This document shows positions 1 to 5,384 of a DNA stretch of 12,569 nucleotides, piece by piece. The translations under genes and the position numbers were made by a program. Within the stretch, counting starts at the first letter, position 1; every line of letters starts with the position of its first letter. The notes under the pieces were generated by a model that had not been told where the DNA came from, made no database searches, and was given only the letters and a program-made list of their open reading frames with translations. The stretch spans positions 1 to 12,569 of the forward strand of contig DASWHW010000227.1 of assembly GCA_036397975.1 (NCBI GenBank). Reading direction: 5' to 3'. The DNA comes from SZUA-287 sp036397975 (GTDB lineage Bacteria > Bacteroidota > Ignavibacteria > UBA10030 > UBA6906).

Positions 1-84
1 CTCAACATCCGCGGCAACTCCTACCGGCTCAAGGAAAAACTCAAGGCCGGCCTGGTGCGCGCCGAAGAAACGACCGAATCATGA
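1..84 (+). pseudogene. istB: 3' end of an IS21-family helper ATPase gene (istB), cut by the window edge
   Basis: Frame 1 is open from the window edge to the TGA at 82-84 and encodes the last 27 residues of a protein. The stretch LNIRGNSYRLKEK (residues 1-13 of the fragment) is the type of sequence that ends IstB-like AAA+ helper proteins of IS21 elements. IstB helps the IstA transposase choose and engage target DNA. The ATPase core (Walker A and B) lies outside the window, so whether the gene is intact cannot be judged. The identification rests on this short tail plus the IS21-like terminal sequence that follows directly (91-140), and the two support each other. Confidence 0.65.
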
Positions 85-90
85 ACCGGG

Positions 91-125
91 TGGGGAAGAT
101 TCAATTTACACAACTGGGGAAATTT
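91..125 (+). repeat. Direct repeats inside the IS21-type terminus
   Basis: TGGGGAAGATT at 91-101 and TGGGGAAATTT at 115-125 match at nine of eleven positions and start 24 bp apart. Multiple short repeats just inside the tip are the expected binding sites of the IS21 transposase. They are visible directly in the sequence; their role is inferred from the family. Confidence 0.6.
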
Positions 126-140
126 GGGCTGTCCTTGACA

Positions 141-434
141 CAGGGCTCGCAATTCACCACCGAGGAGTTCACCGCGGTGCTGCTGGCCAAGGGCGTGCGC
201 GTGAACATGGACGGCAAGGGCCGCTGGGTCGACAATGTCTTCGTCGAGCGGCTGTGGCGCAGCGTCAAATACGAACAGATCTACCTCCACGCCCACGAGA
301 CGATGCGCGAACTGAAGGAGGCGCTCACGGGCTACTTCGGTTTCTACAACGCCCGCCGCCCGCACCAGAGCCTCAAGTATCGAACGCCGGACGACGTGTA
401 CTTCGGAACCGGCGAGCTGAAGAAGGCGGCGTAG
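141..434 (+). pseudogene. 3' part of IS3-family transposase orfB, interrupted by the IS21-type element
   Basis: From 141 the frame encodes QGSQFTTEEF..., then GKGRWVDNVFVERLWRSVKY and FYNARRPHQSL, ending at the TAG at 432-434. This is the C-terminal half of the DDE integrase core of an IS3-family OrfB. The catalytic Glu (VFVE) sits 36 residues after the position where the second catalytic Asp of the usual DQGSQF motif should be, which fits the DD(35)E spacing. That Asp is replaced by the end of the IS21-type element, so the insertion falls between the Asp and Gln codons. The open frame starting at ATG 81 is therefore a chance fusion of IS21 terminus and orfB, not a real gene. The N-terminal half and orfA are outside the window. 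Confidence 0.8.
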
Positions 435-611
435 GATGAAACACCGTGCTCTCGCCTTGCGTACGGCGCATCCTGACGAAAAGGACCGAGCATGAGTCCA
501 TCCGACACTTCGAGTATTCATCCTAATGCGTTTGGCAAAAGAGTCAAAACCCTGAACCGCAGTTCAACACTTAACGAAGGCACTTTTTCTGTCTAAACGG
601 GTGGAGCCACT
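141..611 (+). mobile_element. IS3-family remnant (right part); right tip placed near 611
   Basis: The remnant starts at the IS21 junction and contains the 3' part of orfB. Its right tip is not certain. CTGTCTAAACGGGTGGAGCC (589-608), about 155-175 bp after the orfB stop, resembles the G-rich right ends of IS407/IS51-like IS3 members, so the element may end near 611. I see no partner left inverted repeat in the window to confirm this. Confidence 0.5.
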
Positions 612-863
612 GCTCTGCGATGTTTCGCTGATGATATAGTTTCTCGCATTCGCGCAAGTGAGAAACTGGACAGGGGAATGTATGGTCGCGCGGTGGAGCG
701 GGAGTAGGCTTCTCAGTGGGTGGTACAAAACCTTTCTTCAATAGAGATTATGGAAAGAAAGATGTATAACAACCATTTTTATTGAAAATCTAGGCATCGC
801 TATGAAGTCTCCTCAGCCTATCCTGCACCAGCACTGACAATGACGTAGGGATCATGGAGGAGA
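435..863. other. 429-bp non-coding stretch between the IS3 remnant and the SGNH gene
   Basis: No convincing gene is present. The first part (to about 611) is probably the tail of the IS3 element. The rest is AT-rich and carries one clear inverted repeat (638-667). I found no promoter with good -35 and -10 boxes at proper spacing, so the origin of transcription for the downstream SGNH gene is unknown. Confidence 0.5.
638..667. repeat. 8-bp perfect inverted repeat, 14-nt loop
   Basis: AGTTTCTC (638-645) and GAGAAACT (660-667) are exact reverse complements separated by 14 bases. There is no T-tract, so a rho-independent terminator is unlikely. It could be an operator or a chance hairpin about 200 bp upstream of the SGNH gene. 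Confidence 0.3.
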
Positions 864-1985
864 ATGTCTCAAAGAGATAAAAATAACTGCTTGGAGGCAA
901 ATGTTCAAGCGAAACACAATAGGAGGTCGCGGCGTCGCGAGCTGCTGGTAAGTCTTATAGTACTTTGTGGGAGTTTGGTTTTCTCGGCTGCGGTGGGGGA
1001 GTTGAGTGTTCGTGTGCTTTTTCCGGAGTGGGCACCTAGAACTGCTAGGATTACCAAATTTTGGCAGTATCATCCGTACTACGGTTGGGCACATATTCCA
1101 GGAACGAGTGGGACATTTCAGGCATTTGGCGTCGATACCCAGGTTAGTATTAACGAGAAAGGGTTTCGAGGACCTGCGGTTCCTTATGAGAAGGGAGAAA
1201 AAGAACGAATTATCGTCCTTGGTGATTCTTTTGTATGGGGTTACGGAGTTGAGTATAAGGATACATTTGTTTCCCGTCTGACGGGAATGTTTCCGAATTC
1301 CGAGTTCGTAAATATGGGGGTGAGCGGTTACAGCCTGGATCAAGAACTACTTTTGTTTCGAGAAGAGGGAATACAGTATCGTCCCGACAAGGTGATGCTG
1401 GTAGTGGCAGCAAATGATATTCCGCTCCATGTTAAGACCGAGGCCTATCTTATATACGGCAAACCTGTTTTTGTCTGGGACAAGAGTGAGCTAAAGACCG
1501 AGAATTATCCGGTGCATCGAACTTCCTGGATTAAGCGGACATTGGTAGAGGCTGCCTGGCGTTCCTATCTCCTCACGCAACTAAACCGTCTGCGCTACTC
1601 CTTTCATATTAAAGTGCCGCAGCCCGACTCTTCTGCTAAACGGCCTAAGGCATTCCCGCGCAACAAAGCGGAAGAAATAACCGCTCATATCCTTCGGGTA
1701 TTCAAAGAAGAGACTGAGTCGGCGGGAGCCAAACTTTTGGTGGTTTTTGTAGACGGCATGGGCGAAGCGAAGCTTGCCTCAGAATTTCTTAAACGGGAGG
1801 AAATTGAGTACGTCGCTTTGGATGACTATGTCGATTACCATAATACCCAACTGCATTTGCCTGACGGAATTCATTGGAGTGCGGCAGGACATAGTAAAGT
1901 TGCTGATGTGTTGAGTCATAAGCTGAAGGACTTGAACCGAAATGAAGTGATAAATAGGAAAATCAATCCGCCCGTTATGAAGTGA
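864..1985 (+). CDS. Membrane-anchored SGNH/GDSL-type hydrolase or O-acyltransferase-like protein
   Basis: The 373-residue product has a basic N-terminus, one hydrophobic segment at about 28-45 (LVSLIVLCGSLVFSAAVG), and then an SGNH fold that would lie in the periplasm. Block I is VLGDSFVWGYG with the nucleophile Ser122, a likely block III is AAND at 182-185, and block V is DGIHWSAAGH with Asp334 and His337. Such proteins hydrolyse or transfer ester groups and are common in polysaccharide clusters, where they often add or remove O-acetyl groups; the substrate here is unknown. The ATG at 864 follows GGAGGAG (856-862), a strong but closely spaced ribosome site. The 3' end lies in a 35-bp tandem duplication that sets the last residues and the stop, so the C-terminus may not be ancestral. 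It is the only + strand gene left of 3900 and faces the GT-C gene across an IS481 scar. Confidence 0.85.
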   Translation: MSQRDKNNCLEANVQAKHNRRSRRRELLVSLIVLCGSLVFSAAVGELSVRVLFPEWAPRTARITKFWQYHPYYGWAHIPGTSGTFQAFGVDTQVSINEKGFRGPAVPYEKGEKERIIVLGDSFVWGYGVEYKDTFVSRLTGMFPNSEFVNMGVSGYSLDQELLLFREEGIQYRPDKVMLVVAANDIPLHVKTEAYLIYGKPVFVWDKSELKTENYPVHRTSWIKRTLVEAAWRSYLLTQLNRLRYSFHIKVPQPDSSAKRPKAFPRNKAEEITAHILRVFKEETESAGAKLLVVFVDGMGEAKLASEFLKREEIEYVALDDYVDYHNTQLHLPDGIHWSAAGHSKVADVLSHKLKDLNRNEVINRKINPPVMK

Positions 1986-2011
1986 TATATAGGAAAATTA
2001 ATCCGCCCGTA
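1942..2011. repeat. 35-bp tandem duplication at the 3' end of the SGNH gene
   Basis: Unit 1 (1942-1976) and unit 2 (1977-2011) are directly adjacent and match at 32 of 35 positions; the differences are at unit positions 12, 23 and 35. Because 35 is not a multiple of three, the two units are read in different frames, and the stop TGA at 1983-1985 exists in frame only because of the second unit. Without unit 2 the frame would continue for 18 more codons to a TGA at 2066-2068. Confidence 0.9.
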
Positions 2012-2024
2012 GCCGGAGTTCGCT

Positions 2025-2217
2025 TGTACAGATTCAGTATTTCCCCGCCCCGCCGATTTTCGAGCTGAGTTTAACGAGCGGTCAGTTCAGCGGTGTCGGC
2101 GGTCTCCTCAGCGGGTTGTGGGTTGGTGAAGTCGAGCGACGGCAATTCGTTGCGTCTGCGCGCGTCGCATAGCGCCTGGACGGGGGTGCGGCGGTTGAGC
2201 CGATAGCCTTGGTGACA
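2025..2217 (-). mobile_element. IS481-type insertion sequence scar (3' end only)
   Basis: The stretch holds the last codons of an integrase-type transposase on the - strand (2071-2217), then about 45 bp to TGTACA at 2025-2030. That hexamer reads TGT inward and is a plausible element tip, though no partner inverted repeat remains. The rest of the element is gone; the GT-C gene stop at 2234 lies just beyond the point where similarity seems to end. The tip position is tentative. Confidence 0.4.
2071..2217 (-). pseudogene. C-terminal fragment of an IS481/IS3-like integrase-core transposase
   Basis: The - strand frame reading CHQGYRLNRRTPVQAL, followed by about 30 residues and the TAA at 2071-2073, matches the (R)PHQGYRLxGRTPxxA signature near the end of IS481-type transposases. 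Only about 48 codons remain and no catalytic residues are present, so it cannot be functional. It is read in the same direction as the adjacent GT-C gene and fills most of the gap between that gene and the SGNH gene. Confidence 0.6.
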
Positions 2218-2233
2218 CGGAATCAAATGATAA

Positions 2234-3496
2234 TCATCTACTCAGTTTCTCTTGGGTCACGAAAAACCTGCTGAACATGAACCCCAAAGTTTTGAAGGCA
2301 AGCAAGACACCGAGCGGTTCGATGGAATAGCGATATCGGGCATATCCGAAGAAGATCACTGTGACCGCTAGGAAGTGCAAGATCGCCAAATGTATGAGCC
2401 AGCTTGGATCGCCTTTCCGAAGAAAGGCAATAAGTGTCACTGGAAACGCCACAGCGCTCAATACCAAGACTGGGCCCCAGGAAAGCAACATTCCATAGGC
2501 TTCCAACTTTGGGGCCCCAGGCTGAAGAAAAGGGGTTAATCCGCGCTGAAGCTTTGCCACAATCAGAAAAGGCCATTTGTCGCGATTTTCCTTTAACCAC
2601 TCAAAAGCAAGTGTTCGAGCGACTTTATCGCGCTCAATTTCATTATTAGGTTTCTGGAGTAATTCGGCGTATTCAGGGATCTTGGTGTCCCAGATCACGT
2701 AGCCGTGCAAAGTGGGATTGGTAACGACTAACCGATTGTTTCCTTGAAGTAGGGCTGACCCCCCCATTGTTGAGAACGGGATAAACTCGCCGAACACATA
2801 GTAGTTCCGAATCACCCACGGTGATAGCACGGCTACCGCCACGACCGGGATTGCAAACCCCAATAGCAGCTTCGTTGCTTGCTTGCGGAACTGCCAGATC
2901 ACCCAAACGAATACCAGAGGCAGCATGATTGCTTTTGAGGGATGAACCAACAAGGTCATGCCCAGCAGGAATCCAGCAAACACCGCACCGAGCCAGGTCG
3001 GACTATGGGCAAAGTGAAGACTTGCCACTAGAAAGCCCAACAACATAACAAGCATGAGCGGCTCAGAACCCAGCTGAGCCGAAAAAAAGAGCGAGGTTGG
3101 AAACCCAGCCCAGACGATGGCCGCGCCCCATCCAATGCGCTCGCCGAATGACAAGCGCCCGAGTTGCAAGAGCAACACACTTGACAGAGCCCCAAGAAAA
3201 CAGTTTACAACTCGTACAACTTCGTATCGATGACCGAATATCGAGTACAACGCTCCCCATAGCAGCGATGTACCTGGGGTACGGTAGGCGGTCAAGTGGT
3301 CTTGGTCAGAGACATCTGGACTCATCCCCCGATATCCGCGACCCTGAGCCAGATTCCAAGCGTACCGATCGTACTCTTCCGCATCGCTGCCGGACAAGGG
3401 AGCATCTCCCAGGCCTAGCCATATAGCAACACCAAGGCGCAACACTAGAGCAAAAGTAAACAATATCGAGATTAGAAAGATTCGAGATCTGAGCAT
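2234..3496 (-). CDS. GT-C membrane glycosyltransferase (ArnT/PMT, GT39/GT83-like)
   Basis: This roughly 420-residue, very hydrophobic protein has many membrane segments and the GT-C layout. In numbering from the upstream ATG at 3502, the first hydrophobic segment (about 7-30) is followed by an acidic loop SDAEEYDRYAWNLAQGRGY with the likely catalytic Asp40. Then come RTPGTSLLWG (74-83), SEPL (146-149), PWVIRNYY (228-235) and a C-terminal ARYRYSIEPL (388-397). Enzymes of this type take a sugar from a polyprenyl-phosphate donor and transfer it on the periplasmic face. I prefer the ATG at 3496-3494 because AGGA lies six bases before it, whereas it abuts the ATG at 3502 with no spacing. A probable broken methyltransferase gene precedes it in the same direction. 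Acceptor and sugar are not predictable. It may work with the GT2-GtrA pair next door, which would supply and flip such a donor. Confidence 0.8.
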   Translation of the reverse strand: MLRSRIFLISILFTFALVLRLGVAIWLGLGDAPLSGSDAEEYDRYAWNLAQGRGYRGMSPDVSDQDHLTAYRTPGTSLLWGALYSIFGHRYEVVRVVNCFLGALSSVLLLQLGRLSFGERIGWGAAIVWAGFPTSLFFSAQLGSEPLMLVMLLGFLVASLHFAHSPTWLGAVFAGFLLGMTLLVHPSKAIMLPLVFVWVIWQFRKQATKLLLGFAIPVVAVAVLSPWVIRNYYVFGEFIPFSTMGGSALLQGNNRLVVTNPTLHGYVIWDTKIPEYAELLQKPNNEIERDKVARTLAFEWLKENRDKWPFLIVAKLQRGLTPFLQPGAPKLEAYGMLLSWGPVLVLSAVAFPVTLIAFLRKGDPSWLIHLAILHFLAVTVIFFGYARYRYSIEPLGVLLAFKTLGFMFSRFFVTQEKLSR

Positions 3497-3519
3497 ATTC
3501 ATTCCTACGGAGCGTATCG

Positions 3520-3760
3520 CTAATTTGCCTGCGACCTAAGATCTTTAGGCCCGTTACCAGAAAGGCACTTCCCGATCACAAGTCCAAATAGCTTGTCCAA
3601 ATATCTTGTCTAACGGGAATATGAACCTGTCGTAGGTGATGCGCGTGTAGTTATCGAAAATCCCTGAGTTTCCATCGAACTGGTTGCACTTTGAAGTTGA
3701 AACCGCGATAGGTGTTTGATAATAATTTTTACATATTGTTTTTCGGGCTCCTTCTAGCAC
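3520..3760 (-). pseudogene. Broken C-terminal remnant, methyltransferase-like (tentative)
   Basis: The - strand frame encodes ITYDRFIFPLDKIFG and then runs to a TAA at 3554-3556. FPLDKIFG-type segments occur near the C-terminus of class I SAM methyltransferases found in polysaccharide clusters, usually followed by a GKNL-like strand. Here a 13-bp direct duplication (3582-3607) interrupts the frame. Removing one copy by eye gives DKIFGLVIGKCLSGNG... and a stop TAG at 3522-3520, only 18-24 bases before the GT-C start codons, which is normal operon spacing. The N-terminal part with the SAM-binding motifs is missing; the frame is blocked by a TAG near 3790. I read this as a gene truncated at its 5' end and frameshifted by slippage. 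The family name is a motif guess. Confidence 0.35.
3582..3607. repeat. 13-bp tandem duplication
   Basis: GTCCAAATAGCTT (3582-3594) and GTCCAAATATCTT (3595-3607) are adjacent and differ at one base; a partial third copy, GTCTAA, follows. The length is not a multiple of three, so the duplication shifts the - strand frame of the methyltransferase-like remnant. Confidence 0.75.
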
Positions 3761-3809
3761 CGGTCGCGTAATTTTTGTATGTCTACGATTCTTCTACGTT
3801 CGTAATTAA

Positions 3810-3824
3810 CTGACAAAGTGTCAG
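3810..3824. promoter_or_regulatory. Perfect inverted repeat, possible operator
   Basis: CTGACA (3810-3815) and TGTCAG (3819-3824) are exact reverse complements around a 3-base centre. It lies about 35-75 bp upstream of the two promoter-like signals before the GT2 gene, a common place for an activator or repressor site. No specific regulator can be named from this sequence. Confidence 0.35.
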
Positions 3825-3858
3825 GGCACAAACGGGGTGGCGCGATCCGTGCTATATA

Positions 3859-3891
3859 TGGCAACATGGTAGCATTCCTCACGTCTATAAT
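3859..3891 (+). promoter_or_regulatory. Candidate promoter(s) for the GT2-gtrA pair
   Basis: Two overlapping signals are visible. TGGCAACATGGTAGCA (3859-3874) has GG and GC twelve bases apart, as in sigma-54 promoters (TGGCACG-N4-TTGCA), but differs at three of the conserved positions. TATAAT (3886-3891) is a perfect sigma-70 -10 box, though no good -35 box sits 16-18 bases upstream. Either would start transcription roughly 50-70 bases before the ATG at 3951. The choice between them cannot be made by eye. Confidence 0.4.
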
Positions 3892-3950
3892 GGGAAGAGC
3901 TGCAGAATCAGTTTTTTGCGAGTAGGCGATGATGAGTTACGTACATACCA

Positions 3951-4964
3951 ATGCAAACACGCGACTTGCAGCCCACGGGCGATTCAGCAATCGGCTCGGC
4001 TGAATTCCCTGGCCCGAAAGAATTTATCGACGCCGTTGAGGTGGCTGTTCTGGTCCCTTGCTACAACGAGGGTCTCACCATCGAGCGCGTGGTCCGCGAT
4101 TTTCATCAAGCACTTCCTACCGCGCGCATTTTCGTGTACGACAACGGTTCGACCGACGACACCGCCGTCCGAGCACGTGCTGCGGGTGCGATTGTCCGCG
4201 CCGAGCCGTGGCCCGGAAAGGGAAACGTTGTGCGACGTATGTTCGCGGATATCGACGCAGACATTTACGTCATGGCTGACGGAGATGCGACGTATGACGC
4301 GACGGTGGTGCCGGAAATGGTGCGGCGACTTCTGGCAGAACGTCTGGACATGGTGGTCGGCACGCGTAACGACGTGTTTAGCAACGCACACCGGGCGGGA
4401 CACGGGTTCGGCAATTGGCTCTTCAACCGCCTATATCGTGAACTGTTTGGCCCGATCTTTACCGACATCTTCTCTGGATATCGCGTTTTCTCACGCCGGT
4501 TTGTGAAGAGCTTTCCAGCGATATCGAGTGGATTCGAGATCGAGACGGAAATGTCGGTTCATGCCAGCCAGCTTCGCATGCCGGTTTCCGAGATCGAAAC
4601 TAGGTACGGCGCGCGCGAAGAGGGTTCGGTCAGCAAGTTGCGAACGTTCCGGGACGCTTTCCGGATACTTGGTACCTTTCTGCTGTTGTACAAAGAGATC
4701 CAGCCCGCACGCTTCTTCGGTACGATCGCGGCCTGCCTCACGCTCGTTTCGCTGAGTCTAACTTATCCCTTATTGGAAACCTACCTCGAAACGGGCCTGG
4801 TGCCGAGATTTCCAACCGCGATCCTAGCGACCGGCCTCATGGTTCTTGCGGCCATTTCGCTAGTTTCCGGGCTCATCCTCGACAGCGTGGCGCGCGGACG
4901 GCTTGAATATAAGCGGCTCCTGTATCTCGGTCTTTCGCAGCTGCGCCCGAAGCAACAACGTTGA
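3951..4964 (+). CDS. DPM1-like family 2 glycosyltransferase with C-terminal membrane anchor
   Basis: The 337-residue product starts its GT-A domain with VAVLVPCYNEGLTI (31-44), followed by VYDNGSTDDT (62-71) and the metal/donor motif ADGDATYD (109-116, Asp110 and Asp112). KGNVVRRMF (90-98) and FSGYRVFSRRFVKSFP (174-189) are typical of DPM1-like bacterial enzymes, which load a sugar from a nucleotide donor onto a polyprenyl phosphate. Two hydrophobic segments (about 255-275 and 288-310) anchor it in the inner membrane. No clear ribosome site precedes the ATG at 3951; a GTG at 4040 is an alternative but would remove the first 30 residues. Its stop overlaps the start of gtrA in TTGA, so the two are translationally coupled. 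The pair is on the opposite strand to its neighbours and looks more GC-rich, suggesting a separate origin. The sugar is unknown. Confidence 0.85.
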   Translation: MQTRDLQPTGDSAIGSAEFPGPKEFIDAVEVAVLVPCYNEGLTIERVVRDFHQALPTARIFVYDNGSTDDTAVRARAAGAIVRAEPWPGKGNVVRRMFADIDADIYVMADGDATYDATVVPEMVRRLLAERLDMVVGTRNDVFSNAHRAGHGFGNWLFNRLYRELFGPIFTDIFSGYRVFSRRFVKSFPAISSGFEIETEMSVHASQLRMPVSEIETRYGAREEGSVSKLRTFRDAFRILGTFLLLYKEIQPARFFGTIAACLTLVSLSLTYPLLETYLETGLVPRFPTAILATGLMVLAAISLVSGLILDSVARGRLEYKRLLYLGLSQLRPKQQR

Positions 4965-5344
4965 AGTCGGAGTTCTTCCGTTTTGTTGTCGTCGGCTGCC
5001 TCGGCTTTGTCGTGGATGCAGGCGTGGTGTTTGTACTGTATGAAACAGGCGTGTCGCCTGTGGTTGCTCGCATTCCGGCGCTTGCCGCCGCTATTCTCAC
5101 GACTTGGACTCTGAATCGGACGTTAACGTTTCGCGTCAATGCACCGAAAAGCCGGAACGAGGTTCTCCGATATGTTGCGGTAGCTCTATCTGCCGCCGCC
5201 CTGAACTTCCTACTATATACAGCGCTAGTCCTTATGGGCGTCTGGCCTGTGGCCGCGGTCGCTGCATCCACGATTGTGCTCTTGTTTTATAGCTTCTTTG
5301 GCTACCGGCGATTCGCGTTCAGACCGCGGATGGCGAAGCACTAA
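4961..5344 (+). CDS. GtrA-family small membrane protein (putative polyprenyl-linked sugar flippase)
   Basis: This 127-residue protein has four hydrophobic segments (about 5-27, 33-52, 70-90 and 95-117). It carries the GtrA signatures: GxxGFVVDAGV in the first helix, LNRTLTF (51-57) after the second, and GYRRFAF (114-120) at the C-terminus. In the phage/Shigella Gtr system, GtrA is thought to move a polyprenyl-phosphate-linked sugar across the inner membrane after GtrB makes it. Here the partner is the DPM1-like GT2 just upstream. The start is TTG at 4961, inside the TTGA that holds the GT2 stop; the first residues then align with typical GtrA N-termini, and no better ATG exists. A hairpin follows the stop, between this gene and the convergent GT2. 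Confidence 0.85.
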   Translation: MKSEFFRFVVVGCLGFVVDAGVVFVLYETGVSPVVARIPALAAAILTTWTLNRTLTFRVNAPKSRNEVLRYVAVALSAAALNFLLYTALVLMGVWPVAAVAASTIVLLFYSFFGYRRFAFRPRMAKH

Positions 5345-5352
5345 CCCACAGC

Positions 5353-5383
5353 ACGCATGACACCAATTACGCCTGTCATGCGT
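5353..5383. terminator. 10-bp perfect hairpin between convergent genes, possible bidirectional terminator
   Basis: ACGCATGACA (5353-5362) and TGTCATGCGT (5374-5383) are exact reverse complements with an 11-base loop. The hairpin fills the 40-bp gap between the gtrA stop (5344) and the stop of the convergent GT2 (5385). Neither strand has a run of T after the stem, so efficient intrinsic termination is not assured; position is the main argument. Confidence 0.5.
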
Positions 5384-5384
5384 C

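Larger units (their letters stand above)
1..140 (+). mobile_element. Right end of an IS21-type insertion sequence
   Basis: After the istB-like stop the sequence carries two copies of TGGGGAA(G/A)(A/T)TT, at 91-101 and 115-125, 24 bp apart. It then ends in GGGCTGTCCTTGACA (126-140). Repeated transposase-binding sites near the tip and a terminus reading ...TGACA (TGTCA inward) are typical of IS21-family ends. From 141 onward the sequence is IS3-family transposase coding sequence, so 140/141 is the inferred insertion junction. The left end of the element is outside the window, so the target-site duplication cannot be checked here. Confidence 0.7.

Noticed and set aside
21..521. 166-codon - strand open frame across the IS21/IS3 remnants
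   Set aside because: It is the antisense shadow of GC-rich transposase coding sequence and spans an IS junction; no recognisable domain.
784..806. TTGAAA and TATGAA as a promoter for the SGNH gene
   Set aside because: The boxes are only 13 bases apart, too close for a sigma-70 promoter.
3929..4003. 24-codon upstream frame (ATGATG after AGTAGGCG) overlapping the GT2 start
   Set aside because: It could be a leader peptide, but it is short, out of frame and has only a weak ribosome site; chance is likely.
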